Origin: Acidobacteriota bacterium
GTDB lineage: Bacteria > Acidobacteriota > Terriglobia > Bryobacterales > Bryobacteraceae
Assembly: GCA_021778335.1 (NCBI GenBank)
Contig: JAJYCN010000011.1
Location: 1-38,911 of the forward strand
DNA length: 38,911 nt
Reading direction: 5' to 3'
Each line of letters begins with the position of its first letter. Positions within the stretch are counted from its first letter, which is position 1. The translations under genes were made by a program, and so were the position numbers. This document shows, in pieces, positions 8,572-16,709 of the stretch. Below the pieces are notes generated by a model. The model was not told the DNA's origin. It was given only the letters and a program-made list of their open reading frames with translations, and did not search any database.

Positions 8572-9363
8572 GTGGCGGCGCGGCCCGCGGCTCTCACCAT
8601 CGCCGGCTCGGACCCGAGCGGCGGAGCGGGACTGCAGGCCGACCTCAAAACATTTCATCAGTTCGGCGTTTACGGCGAAGCGGCCGTCACCCTGGTCACC
8701 GTGCAGAACACGGCCGCCGTGACGGCCGTCGAGCTTTTACGTCCCGAACTCGTCGCCGCCCAGATTCAGGCCGTCGTCTCCGACATCCCTCCCCAAGCCG
8801 CCAAAACCGGCGCGCTCGGCAACGCCGCCCTCATCGTAGCCGTCGCCCACGCCGCGGCGTCCTTCCTCTTCCCCCTCGTCGTCGACCCCGTCATGATCGG
8901 CAAGCACGGCGCCCCGCTGCTCGACGCCTCCGCCGTCCGCGTGCTGAAGCAGTCCCTGGTTCCCTTTGCCACACTTCTCACGCCCAACCTCGCCGAAGCC
9001 GCCGCGCTCATCGGCCGCCAGGTTTCAACCGTCGACGCCATGCGGGAAGCCGCCCGCGCACTCGCCGATGCCGGCGCGAAAAACGTCCTCGTCAAAGGCG
9101 GCCATCTCGCAGGCGCCGCCGTCGACGTCCTCTTCACGGACGGCCGCTTCCTCGAACTGCCGGCCCCGCGCATCGCGACGCCCCACACTCACGGCACCGG
9201 CTGCACCTATTCCGCCGCCATCACCGCGCTTCTCGCCCGCGGTGTCCCCCTCGTCCCCGCCGTCGAACAAGCCAAGCGCTGGATCACCCGAGCCATCGAA
9301 ACCAACCCCGGCCTAGGCCACGGCGCCGGACCCCTGAATCACTTCGCCCCTACCGAGCCGTAG
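8572..9363 (+). CDS. thiD: Hydroxymethylpyrimidine/phosphomethylpyrimidine kinase ThiD
   Basis: ThiD phosphorylates HMP and then HMP-phosphate to give HMP-PP for thiamine synthesis in the cytoplasm. It is 263 residues with a ribokinase-like fold. AGSDPSGGAGLQADLKTF near the N-terminus (about 11-28) binds substrate. VVDPVMIGKHG and the anion-hole/catalytic segment HGTGCTYSAAI (about 207-217) are present. The start is a GTG 2 bases after the isomerase stop. No other thiamine gene is nearby and no TPP riboswitch precedes it. The last 14 bases overlap the end of the opposite-strand amidohydrolase gene. The family also includes pyridoxal kinases, but the SDPSGGAG and HGTGC spacing fits ThiD best. 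Confidence 0.92.
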   Translation: MAARPAALTIAGSDPSGGAGLQADLKTFHQFGVYGEAAVTLVTVQNTAAVTAVELLRPELVAAQIQAVVSDIPPQAAKTGALGNAALIVAVAHAAASFLFPLVVDPVMIGKHGAPLLDASAVRVLKQSLVPFATLLTPNLAEAAALIGRQVSTVDAMREAARALADAGAKNVLVKGGHLAGAAVDVLFTDGRFLELPAPRIATPHTHGTGCTYSAAITALLARGVPLVPAVEQAKRWITRAIETNPGLGHGAGPLNHFAPTEP

Positions 9364-10660
9364 CCGTCTCCATGTCGTTGCGGTAAACCACGCCCTGCTT
9401 CATCACGAAGAAAACGTGCTCCACACGCATGATGTCTTCCACCGGATTCCCCGGCACCGCCACCACATCGGCGCTCTTGCCCGCCTCGAGCGACCCAATC
9501 TGATTGGCGATGCCCAACAGGTTCGCATCCACAATCGTCCCCGCCTGCAGCGCCGCCTCCGGACGCATCCCCAGCCCCGACATCAATACAAACTCATGCG
9601 CGTTCCGCCCGTGCGGGTACACCGCCGCGTCCGTGCCCAGCCCGATCTGGATCCCCATCTCGAGCGCCTTCTGGAACGTCTGATTCACCGCGCGAATCGC
9701 CGCCCGCGCTTTCTCGGCGATCGCCGGCGGATAGTAAATCCCATGCTCCAGCCGGTCGCCGATCCACCACGGCGCCATCAGCGTCGGCACAAAATACGTC
9801 CCCCGCTCCTTCATCATGTGCAGCGCCTCGTCGTCGAGGAACGACCCGTGCTCAATCGAATCGATCCCCGCGCGAATCGCCCGCTTCGCGCCCGTCGCTC
9901 CATGCGCGTGCGCCGCTGTCTTCCGGTGCAGCGAGTGCGCCTCGCTCACCAGCGCATTCAACTCCTCCTGGCTAAGCTGCGCCGTGTCCACTTCATCCGT
10001 CAGCGACAGCACCCCGCCCGTCGCGCACGTCTTGATCACATCCGCGCCGTACTTCACCGCAATCCGCACCGCCTTCCGCGCGTCATCCGGACCGTTGATC
10101 ACCCCGTCGGAAGGCCCCGGCTCCGCAAACAGCCCCTGCCGGAATCCCGCCGTGTCGTCGCAGTGCCCGCCGGTCGATCCGATCGCATGAACGGCCACCA
10201 GCATCCTCGGCCCGGGAATCAGCCCCTCCCTCGCCGCGTCGCGCAAAGACACGTCCATCTCATGCGCCGACCCGACATCGCGCACCGTCGTAAACCCCGC
10301 CATCAGCGTCACCCGCAGGTTCGCGATCGCGTCCAGCGTCTGCTCCGCCACCGGCTTTCTTAGCTCATCGATGAAACTCTGCTTCCAGTCGTCGCTGTAC
10401 ATCATTGACAGGTGCGTGTGCGCGTCGATGAAGCCGGGCATCAGCGTCGCGTCGCCCAGGTCCACCGTCTCGGCCCCGGCCGGAATCTTGGCGTCCGCTC
10501 CCACGCCCGCGATCTTCCCATCGCTCACCACCACCACGCCTGGCGACACGATGCGCCCATGCACCGAATCGAACATCCGCGCCGCGCGAACCACCACGGG
10601 TTTCGTCGCCGCCCAGGAAAAAGGAACCAGCAGTGCCGCAAGAATCGTAAGCCGGAGCAT
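9350..10660 (-). CDS. Secreted amidohydrolase, imidazolonepropionase/Xaa-Pro-dipeptidase-like
   Basis: This is a metal-dependent hydrolase with the amidohydrolase TIM barrel, 436 residues. Residues 1-17 (MLRLTILAALLVPFSWA) form a signal peptide, so it should work in the periplasm. Metal ligands are readable: H81 and H83 in DAHTHLS, the carbamylated-lysine candidate K210 in DVIKTCATGG, H251 and H253 in AHAHG, H271 in IEHGS and D344 in GTDAAVYP. These mark the subgroup that cleaves dipeptides with a C-terminal Pro or basic residue, or related cyclic amides. The exact substrate is not known. An upstream in-frame start at 10804 would lie inside the MFS gene and add no conserved sequence, so the ATG at 10660 is used. 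It begins 5 bases after the MFS stop, so the pair is very likely an operon that cleaves and imports a product. Confidence 0.9.
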   Translation of the reverse strand: MLRLTILAALLVPFSWAATKPVVVRAARMFDSVHGRIVSPGVVVVSDGKIAGVGADAKIPAGAETVDLGDATLMPGFIDAHTHLSMMYSDDWKQSFIDELRKPVAEQTLDAIANLRVTLMAGFTTVRDVGSAHEMDVSLRDAAREGLIPGPRMLVAVHAIGSTGGHCDDTAGFRQGLFAEPGPSDGVINGPDDARKAVRIAVKYGADVIKTCATGGVLSLTDEVDTAQLSQEELNALVSEAHSLHRKTAAHAHGATGAKRAIRAGIDSIEHGSFLDDEALHMMKERGTYFVPTLMAPWWIGDRLEHGIYYPPAIAEKARAAIRAVNQTFQKALEMGIQIGLGTDAAVYPHGRNAHEFVLMSGLGMRPEAALQAGTIVDANLLGIANQIGSLEAGKSADVVAVPGNPVEDIMRVEHVFFVMKQGVVYRNDMETATAR

Positions 10661-10665
10661 GAGGT

Positions 10666-11886
10666 TCAATCTACCAAACCAGGCTTGCGCGGCAACAGCG
10701 CAACCAACAGCGCCCCTGCGATCGCCACCATAAACACCAGCCCCATCGCGATCGTGTAGTTCGGCGAGCGGTCCCGCACCACCGACACGAAATACGGAAA
10801 CCACGTCTGCCCGATCGTGTTCACCGGAAGAATCACCGCCATCGCCCGCCCCAGTGTATTCACGCCAAATTCCTCGGCCGCCATCAGCGGAATCAGCATG
10901 TAGTCGGCGCCCATCGCCAGGCCAAACAAAACCGCGAACGCATAGGGCTGTCCCGGCGGGTGCGCCCCCCTGAGCAGCGGAATCGTCGCCGCCACGATGA
11001 AATACGTCGCCAGCATCACGTACTTCTTCGGGAACTTATCCGCCAGAAACCCGATCGACAGCCGCCCGATGATGCTTGACCATAAAATCAGCACCGAAGC
11101 CGTCCGCCACGTCGAATCAAGCTGGTCGCCCGCTCGGAATCCCTGGTCGAGAAACACGAACTTCATGTGGAAGTTCACCGCGCCAATCGACCCGATCGAG
11201 CAAAAGCTCCCGATCAGCAGCAGCCAGAACGCATAACTTTTGAACAGCTTGCCGAAGCTCTCCGGTTCGAGCGCCGCCTCCGCCGGCGCCGCCGCATCGC
11301 CGTCCGGAAACAGACCCATGTCCGCCGGCCGGTCCCGCAGCACAAACAGCACCACGGGCCACGCCGCGAATAACATCACCGCCAGGCAGAGCAGGGCATT
11401 GCGGAACCCGAGCGTTGCCGTCAGCGGCTTCACCATCAGCGACCCCACAGACCCCAGCAGCCCCACGCCGACATACACAATCCCCATCGCCGTCCCGCGC
11501 TTCTTTCGGAACCAGTGCGAAACGATGATCTGGTGCGGAATCGGCCCGGCAGCGATGTAGCCCACCGTGTACACGACCCACAGCGTGTAATACAGCGAAA
11601 GCGAGCCGCCCATCCGCGAAAACCCCGCCAGAGCGATCGTCGTCAGCGTCAGGCCAACCAGGATCAGCTTCCGCGGGCTGAACTTCGGAACAATCAGCGG
11701 CCCCGCCCAGATCGTCAGCAGCGCCGCCAGCGGGAATCCGAGTGTGATCTGAGAACGGCTCCATCCGAACGTCCGTTCGAAATAGTCGTAGAAAAAACCG
11801 ATGTTGTAGTAAGGAACCCCGGTGGACAGGCCGAACGTGAAGAACGCCGCCGCCGTGATGAGCCAGCCGTAGAAAAGTTTTCGCAT
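10666..11886 (-). CDS. MFS transporter, oxalate/formate-antiporter-like group
   Basis: This is an inner-membrane carrier of the major facilitator superfamily, 406 residues with about twelve hydrophobic segments. The opening MRKLFYGWLITAAAFFTFGL and the early GWSRSQITLGFPLAALL segment resemble the oxalate:formate antiporter and monocarboxylate-type MFS group. The loop SHWFRKKRGTAMGIVYVGVG and the mid-protein segment IIGRLSIGFLADKFPKK match the conserved MFS loops after helices 4 and 8. The ATG at 11886 is preferred over an upstream in-frame start at 11922, which adds a non-hydrophobic leader. The gene is followed after 5 bases by the secreted amidohydrolase, which suggests uptake of that enzyme's product. 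The substrate cannot be named from sequence. Confidence 0.88.
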   Translation of the reverse strand: MRKLFYGWLITAAAFFTFGLSTGVPYYNIGFFYDYFERTFGWSRSQITLGFPLAALLTIWAGPLIVPKFSPRKLILVGLTLTTIALAGFSRMGGSLSLYYTLWVVYTVGYIAAGPIPHQIIVSHWFRKKRGTAMGIVYVGVGLLGSVGSLMVKPLTATLGFRNALLCLAVMLFAAWPVVLFVLRDRPADMGLFPDGDAAAPAEAALEPESFGKLFKSYAFWLLLIGSFCSIGSIGAVNFHMKFVFLDQGFRAGDQLDSTWRTASVLILWSSIIGRLSIGFLADKFPKKYVMLATYFIVAATIPLLRGAHPPGQPYAFAVLFGLAMGADYMLIPLMAAEEFGVNTLGRAMAVILPVNTIGQTWFPYFVSVVRDRSPNYTIAMGLVFMVAIAGALLVALLPRKPGLVD

Positions 11887-11943
11887 CGCGCGCGTAAAGG
11901 CTAGACTACCGCAAGCCGCCACGCGCGCGCGAAGGAGGTGTTT

Positions 11944-12897
11944 CTACAGTTGCAGCGGTTCCTGCAGGCTGAACACCAGCTTGGTCTCCGCCGGCACCTT
12001 CACCCGCTGGCCCTTGGTGAGAACCTGCACGCCCGTTCCCGCCGCCGCGCCGGCACCCGCGCCGATCGCCGCTCCCGCCCCGCCGCCGGCAATCGCCCCG
12101 ATGATCGCTCCCAGCGCGCCCAACCCGCCGATCCGCTCCGCGCTCTGCTTACCCCGTCCGTTGCTCGACTGGTTCACCGCCGTCGTGTCGATGTCATACG
12201 TCTTGCCGTTCACCTGAATCTGTGTCAGCGCCAGCGTCAGCACCGTCTTGCCCGTGATCTTCCCGGACTGCTGATCGTCCAGCAGCTTCGCCGTGACGTC
12301 TGCCCCGCTCGGAATCAGCGTCTGCCCGTTCACCGTCACGTCCTGGGTGAGCGTTGCCCGGTACGTCTGCCCCACCTTGTCCTTCTGAGAATCCACCGCG
12401 TCGTCCAGCCGCACGGCAAGCTCCGTCCCGGTTGGCACCGACGCCGCCTGCTGCGCCGTACCATCCCCGGCCTGCGCCGGTGCCGGCGCCGCGGCCTGCG
12501 TCACCGGACCCTGCGCCGCCCCCTTCGCTGGTACAAACCCGCCGCCCGAATTCTGCGCCGACGCGGCCGTTGCCGCCGTCGCCGCAACATCGCTCGTTGT
12601 CTCATCCACGTGCGGCCGCTTCATCCGCGGCGGAGCGCCATCTTCGCTCGCCACCGCGGCAGGACTTGCGTCCGCCGCCGCATCCGGAGCCGCGCTCGCC
12701 TTCGAATCGCCAAACTGAAGGCTCCTGACGCGCGATAACTCAAACGTCTGAACGCCGGAGCCGACGAGCATCTGCACATGGCGCGAGTCCCCGCCCACGT
12801 AACTCCCCTCCACCGTCGTCCCGTCCCGCAGAGTCAGAGTATCGGCAAACGCGAGCGCACCCAACAGCACAATTAAGCCAGTCGCCTTAACGAACAC
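11944..12897 (-). CDS. Exported protein with N-terminal DGT module and glycine-zipper segment, function unknown
   Basis: I do not recognise a named family. The 317-residue product has a signal peptide (1-18, ending ALAFA). A short beta-rich module follows (about 19-64; LTLRDGTTVEGSYVGG, then VRSLQFG). Next is a long Ala/Pro/Gly-rich linker (about 65-155) and a beta-rich middle domain (LAVRLDDAVDS, then QTLIPSGADVTAKLLDD). A glycine zipper (about 255-290; GAIIGAIAGGGAGAAIGAG) looks like a membrane-inserting or oligomerising helix pair. The GTG start follows GGAGGG at 4-base spacing. It is the last gene of a minus-strand trio after a PEGA kinase and another exported unknown protein. Its N-terminal module resembles that of the neighbour at 12933. 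An envelope-associated role is inferred. Confidence 0.82.
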   Translation of the reverse strand: MFVKATGLIVLLGALAFADTLTLRDGTTVEGSYVGGDSRHVQMLVGSGVQTFELSRVRSLQFGDSKASAAPDAAADASPAAVASEDGAPPRMKRPHVDETTSDVAATAATAASAQNSGGGFVPAKGAAQGPVTQAAAPAPAQAGDGTAQQAASVPTGTELAVRLDDAVDSQKDKVGQTYRATLTQDVTVNGQTLIPSGADVTAKLLDDQQSGKITGKTVLTLALTQIQVNGKTYDIDTTAVNQSSNGRGKQSAERIGGLGALGAIIGAIAGGGAGAAIGAGAGAAAGTGVQVLTKGQRVKVPAETKLVFSLQEPLQL

Positions 12898-12932
12898 AAT
12901 CCCTCCATTTGTTCAGAAATCTTCCCCTCCGG

Positions 12933-13742
12933 CTACTGCTTTACCGACGCACTCGGCGACGTCCCGGTTGCGGCGTAAGAGAAATCCCAGATCTGCATGT
13001 CCAACTGGTCCGCCGTATATTCCACCACGGCATACTCGCCCGGCGTGAGCGGCTTCATCGGCGATACCTTGTACAACCCGTCCCCCACCTGCTGCTGCAC
13101 CGTGTCCACTAGGTTCGGATCCTCCAGCGCCACATCCGCCACCGGAACGATCGTCACCTTTTCCGCGATCCGCATCCCTTTGCGTGGCGTCAAACGGATG
13201 ATCCCGAACCGCTCCGGCTGATCCAGCCGCAGATAAAGCTCCGGCTCGTTGTTCGTCAACACCGTCGGCGCGTGCTCTCCCGCCATCTGCAGCGTCGCCT
13301 TGCCGCTGATCGGCACCGGTGAAAGCGCCTTTAACACGCTTCGTCCCTTATCGGCGACCACCTTCGACTGTCCTTGCGGAATCGCCACCACCGCGCCGTC
13401 CCGGATGAAGTACGCTCCTGGGTTCTGTGGAATCAAGTCCGCCTCGCGCCGCAGCGCCCGATCGGCCTTCTCCTCCGAGTCCTGACTCTTCGCCTCGGCA
13501 GCGGTCTCCGCCTTGCGCTTCGCCTGCTCCGCCTCTGTCTTGGAAATGTCTGCCAGCGACAGCGGGATCTCCTCCCAGTCGCTCCGTTCGGTGCTGTAGA
13601 ACTTTACCCGGTCGCCTGTGACCTGATACTCCCGAACATCCTGGTAAGTGCCGTCTTTCAGGTACAGCCGGATCGCCGCGGCGGCCGGAAGGATAAAGAC
13701 AAACAAAAAAACAACTGCTAGCGTCGCGTACCGGTGGCGCAC
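12933..13742 (-). CDS. Exported protein of unknown function
   Basis: The family is not recognised. The protein is 269 residues with a clear signal peptide (about 1-23, VVFLFVFILPAAAA). A short beta module follows (IRLYLKDGTYQDVREYQV, then ADISKTEAEQ), which parallels the one in the protein at 11944. A charged, probably coiled-coil region comes next (about 66-98; QAKRKAETAAEAKSQDSEEK). The rest is a beta-rich C-terminal domain that ends in short repeats of hydrophobic strands (GEYAVVEYTADQLDMQIWDF). The start is GTG, preceded by GGAAGG and, further up, AGGAGG. It lies 53 bases after the kinase stop and 35 bases before the next gene, so the three are probably co-transcribed. A periplasmic location is expected. 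Confidence 0.85.
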   Translation of the reverse strand: MRHRYATLAVVFLFVFILPAAAAIRLYLKDGTYQDVREYQVTGDRVKFYSTERSDWEEIPLSLADISKTEAEQAKRKAETAAEAKSQDSEEKADRALRREADLIPQNPGAYFIRDGAVVAIPQGQSKVVADKGRSVLKALSPVPISGKATLQMAGEHAPTVLTNNEPELYLRLDQPERFGIIRLTPRKGMRIAEKVTIVPVADVALEDPNLVDTVQQQVGDGLYKVSPMKPLTPGEYAVVEYTADQLDMQIWDFSYAATGTSPSASVKQ

Positions 13743-13795
13743 GGCCTTCCGTGACCTCCTACTTCCACTGTAACGCCCGCGGCCTGTGTCTCTTG

Positions 13796-15598
13796 CTATT
13801 GCAGCTTCAGATCCATGTGCCCGACGCCGCCGTCCTGCATGTCGACGCTGTTCTGGGCGCGCCGCCCTTCGAGCAGCACCACAATCTGATGCCGTCCCAC
13901 CGGGAGCTGAACCGAAGCCGGCGTGCTCTTGCCCGACTCCTTCCCATCCACGAAAATCGATCCGCCCGGCGGCGTAGACGTCACCAATAGCATGCCGCCC
14001 GCCGAATCAAGCTGCGTGAAGATCTCCGACTCTTTGGGCGACTGAAAAATCTTCCGGCTCGGCCGGCGTCCGCCCAACTCCGCCATCATCGTGTGCCGCC
14101 CCGCGGGCAAAGCGATCGCGCAGGGAGCCTGGCACTGCTTCGTCACGTCGCCATCCACCGTAATCGTCGCCCCCGCCGGACTCGATACAAACTGTACCTG
14201 CGAAGTGCGCGCGGCGGGCGTCGCCGCTGGCTCGCTTCGCCTCTCCGCCACCGCGGGCTCTTCCTTTGGCGTAGCCTTCGGCTGGGTCGCTTTCTCCGGC
14301 GCCGCTACCGGCTCCTGAGGCTTCGGCGCCGCCGATGCGCTCGGAGCAGGCGCCGTCGTTGCGCCTGTTGGGGACGTCTTCGATGCGGCCGCCGGCGGAG
14401 CCGTCGGGGCCGGCGCGGATCTCCCCTGATTCTGCATATAAAAATGCACGCCGATGTAAATCGCCCCCGCTGCCACTACGATGGCGCTTACCTTCGCCAC
14501 GTTCTTGAATAGCGGGTTGCTGTCGGAATCGTCCAGTACCGCTTGCCGCGCCGGCGGCGGCAGATTCACCGGTGGCGCCAACGGCGGCGTCGGCTGGTCG
14601 CGCGTCGAACCGCCCGTCCCCGTCGCCGTCGCAACCGCGGAAACCGGCGCCGCGCGCTCCATCACCGTCGCGCTGTCCTCAATCAGGTCCGCCGGCAATA
14701 TACCCCGCGCGTCCAACTCCGTCGCCGCGATCGTCTCAATCCCCTGGCTGGCGCCGCTGCGCAACGGCTTCCACGCCGGACTCGCGGCCACCGCGTCCAT
14801 CAATGCGTTGCTAAACTCCCCGCACGTCGGAAAGCGCTCCCGGGGATCTTTCGCCAGCGCCCGCGTCAGTACCGCTTCCACATCCGGGCCGATCGCCGGA
14901 TTCAACCGGTGCGGCGCCGTCGGCTGCTCGCTCACAATCCGGTACAGCAGCGTCGGAAGATAATCCGCCGCAAATGGCTTCTCGCCCGTGAACACTTCGT
15001 AGGCGATCACCGCCAGCGCAAACTGGTCCGCCCTCCCGTCTACCGTTTGCCCTTGCACCTGCTCCGGCGACATGTAGCTCGGTGTGCCCATCATCGCGCC
15101 CGTCTGCGTCATCTGCTGTGACACGATCTTGGCCACGCCGAAATCCGTGATCTTCGCCTGCCCGTCGTCGTGCACCATGATGTTGGCCGGCTTGATGTCC
15201 CGGTGCACAATTCCCTTGCTGTGCGCGTAGTCCAGCGCGAACGCCGTCTGCTTCAGAATCGTCAGAAACTTCTCCCGCGCTACCGGCTCGGGCTGCTCCA
15301 GAAGCCGCTCGAGCGATGGCCCGTTGACGAACTCCATGAAGATGTACGCCAGCCCGTTCTCTTCCGCGATGTCGTATATCGTGACGATGTTGGGATGCGA
15401 AAGCATGCCCGCCGACTGCGCCTCGCGAAACAAACGGTCGCGCATGCGCTGCCGCTCGTTGCCGTCAGTCAGCTCCGCCAACCGGATCGTCTTGATCGCA
15501 ACGACGCGCCCGATCGCCGGATCCTGGCCCCGGTACACGACGCCCATCGCGCCGCGGCCCACTTCCCCTATGACTTGATACCGCCCAATGCGCTCCAC
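13796..15598 (-). CDS. Transmembrane Ser/Thr protein kinase with two C-terminal PEGA domains
   Basis: This is a eukaryotic-type protein kinase of 600 residues. The cytoplasmic kinase domain (7-270) has the glycine loop GEVGRGAMGVVY (11-22), the ATP-anchoring K36, catalytic HRD at 132-134 with KPAN following, DFG at 152-154, and SPE (177-179) in place of APE. Every key residue is present, so it should be active. A Pro/Ala-rich juxtamembrane segment leads to one membrane helix (about 368-387). Outside there is an Ala/Pro/Lys linker (390-465) and two PEGA modules: 467-508 (SSPAGATITVDG) and 535-600 (STPPGGSIFVDG). PEGA domains are thought to bind envelope or cell-surface ligands. The start is GTG at 15598. 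It heads an operon-like trio with two exported unknown proteins, which may be targets or partners. Confidence 0.93.
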   Translation of the reverse strand: MERIGRYQVIGEVGRGAMGVVYRGQDPAIGRVVAIKTIRLAELTDGNERQRMRDRLFREAQSAGMLSHPNIVTIYDIAEENGLAYIFMEFVNGPSLERLLEQPEPVAREKFLTILKQTAFALDYAHSKGIVHRDIKPANIMVHDDGQAKITDFGVAKIVSQQMTQTGAMMGTPSYMSPEQVQGQTVDGRADQFALAVIAYEVFTGEKPFAADYLPTLLYRIVSEQPTAPHRLNPAIGPDVEAVLTRALAKDPRERFPTCGEFSNALMDAVAASPAWKPLRSGASQGIETIAATELDARGILPADLIEDSATVMERAAPVSAVATATGTGGSTRDQPTPPLAPPVNLPPPARQAVLDDSDSNPLFKNVAKVSAIVVAAGAIYIGVHFYMQNQGRSAPAPTAPPAAASKTSPTGATTAPAPSASAAPKPQEPVAAPEKATQPKATPKEEPAVAERRSEPAATPAARTSQVQFVSSPAGATITVDGDVTKQCQAPCAIALPAGRHTMMAELGGRRPSRKIFQSPKESEIFTQLDSAGGMLLVTSTPPGGSIFVDGKESGKSTPASVQLPVGRHQIVVLLEGRRAQNSVDMQDGGVGHMDLKLQ

Positions 15599-15607
15599 GA
15601 ATGCTCA

Positions 15608-15613
15608 ATTCTA
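15608..15613 (-). promoter_or_regulatory. Candidate -10 element before the PEGA kinase gene
   Basis: Read on the minus strand, GGCTAGAATTG contains TAGAAT ending 9 bases before the GTG start. No Shine-Dalgarno sequence lies in between, so the leader would be very short or absent. No recognisable -35 is seen. The same GCTAGAAT core occurs upstream of three other genes in this window. Confidence 0.3.
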
Positions 15614-15680
15614 GCCTATCGCGTCACGATTGCCTATAGGGAACGCGCCGCGCAGGATCCTTTATTTGTACCCCAACCAA

Positions 15681-16472
15681 CTACCCCGCCTCCGGAACCT
15701 GAATCCGTCCCTCCAGGTACAGCACCGCCTCGCCCGCCATCGATACCCGCTCGCCCGCGTCCTCGCACCACAACTCTCCCCCGCGAGCCGAAATCTGACG
15801 CGCATACAAGCTCCGCTTGCCAAGCCGCCCCGACCAGTACGGAATCAGCGTACAGTGCGCCGAACCCGTCACCGGATCCTCCGGCACGCCCTTCGAGGGC
15901 GCGAAAAACCGCGAAACAAAATCGCAATCGTCCCCCGGCGCCGTCACAATCGTCGCGAACCGGTCCACCCGCTTCAACCTCTCCATGTCCGGCCGCAGCG
16001 CCGCCACCTCCTCCGCTGTCTCATACACAACCAGGTAGTCGCGCGCCCCCAGCACCACCCGCGGCTCGCCCCCCAGCGCCGCAACCAGGTCCGGATGCGC
16101 TTCACAAGCCTGCGGAGGCCGCGCGGGAAAATTCATTCGCAGCCGCTCCCCGTCCCGCACTACCACCAGTTCCCCGGACCGCGTCAGAAACCGAACCTCC
16201 CCGGCCTCCGGTCGCAGTCGCTCGAAAATCACGTATGCCGACCCGAGCGTCGCGTGCCCGCACAGGTCCACTTCCACCGCCGGCGTGAACCACCGCAGCC
16301 CATATCTCTCGCCCTCCGGCACAAAGAATGCCGTCTCCGACAGGTTGTTTTCCGCCGCAATCGCCTGCATCGTCGAGTAGGGCAGCCACAAATCCAGCGG
16401 ACACACCGCCGCCGGATTCCCCCCGAACAACCGCCGCGTAAACGCATCCACCTGGAAGAGAACCAGTTCCAT
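15681..16472 (-). CDS. PhzF-family isomerase/epimerase-like protein
   Basis: PhzF-like enzymes have a two-domain diaminopimelate-epimerase fold and catalyse hydrogen shifts without a cofactor. The 263-residue protein shows the family marks in order: the opening FQVDAFTRRLFGGNPAAV, the catalytic Glu E46 in ENNLSETAFF, the WFTPAVEVDLCGHATLG block, and the late DPVTGSAHC block that forms the second half of the active site. Most family members are general metabolic enzymes with unknown substrates, so phenazine synthesis should not be inferred. No phenazine genes are nearby. The ATG at 16472 has only a weak ribosome site. The gene stands alone on its strand, 82 bases upstream of the kinase gene. 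Confidence 0.92.
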   Translation of the reverse strand: MELVLFQVDAFTRRLFGGNPAAVCPLDLWLPYSTMQAIAAENNLSETAFFVPEGERYGLRWFTPAVEVDLCGHATLGSAYVIFERLRPEAGEVRFLTRSGELVVVRDGERLRMNFPARPPQACEAHPDLVAALGGEPRVVLGARDYLVVYETAEEVAALRPDMERLKRVDRFATIVTAPGDDCDFVSRFFAPSKGVPEDPVTGSAHCTLIPYWSGRLGKRSLYARQISARGGELWCEDAGERVSMAGEAVLYLEGRIQVPEAG

Positions 16473-16556
16473 CCGCTCAGCTTACCGCACGCCCCACGAC
16501 GACCGCGGTGGAGCGCTCACTCCGCTCATTCTCGATCGCACCCGTCAACGTGACCG

Positions 16557-16580
16557 CTGAATCGCTACATTCAGTAGCGA
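16557..16580. promoter_or_regulatory. Two interleaved inverted repeats upstream of the Oar-like receptor
   Basis: CTGAAT (16557-16562) pairs with ATTCAG (16569-16574). CGCTAC (16563-16568) pairs with GTAGCG (16574-16579), extended by T16562 and A16580. The two stems interleave in the order A-B-A'-B', sharing G16574 and T16562. They could be alternative hairpins or pseudoknot halves if transcribed, or overlapping operator palindromes. They sit between the divergent phzF-like and TonB receptor genes, upstream of the candidate -10 at 16653. The rest of this 237-base gap shows nothing else I can name. Confidence 0.4.
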
Positions 16581-16652
16581 GGAAATAGATCTTGGCTCCG
16601 TTTTGCGCGATCGAATGAAACGCCGAGATCCCTGAAACGAAACCAAAGCCGC

Positions 16653-16658
16653 TAGAAT
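16653..16658 (+). promoter_or_regulatory. Candidate -10 element for the Oar-like receptor
   Basis: TAGAAT lies within CCGCTAGAATCA (16649-16660), identical over 12 bases to the element at 1941-1952 ahead of the first TonB receptor. It is 51 bases before the GTG start used here. No clear -35 is found. The promoter role is inferred from position and recurrence. Confidence 0.42.
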
Positions 16659-16709
16659 CACACTTGAAGTCTCTTGTGGTCGAGAACTTCAGCGGAACGG
16701 GATTATCGA

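Noticed and set aside
15681-16472. Phenazine biosynthesis gene
   Set aside because: The fold and motifs are PhzF-like, but there are no phz neighbours and most members of the family have other roles.
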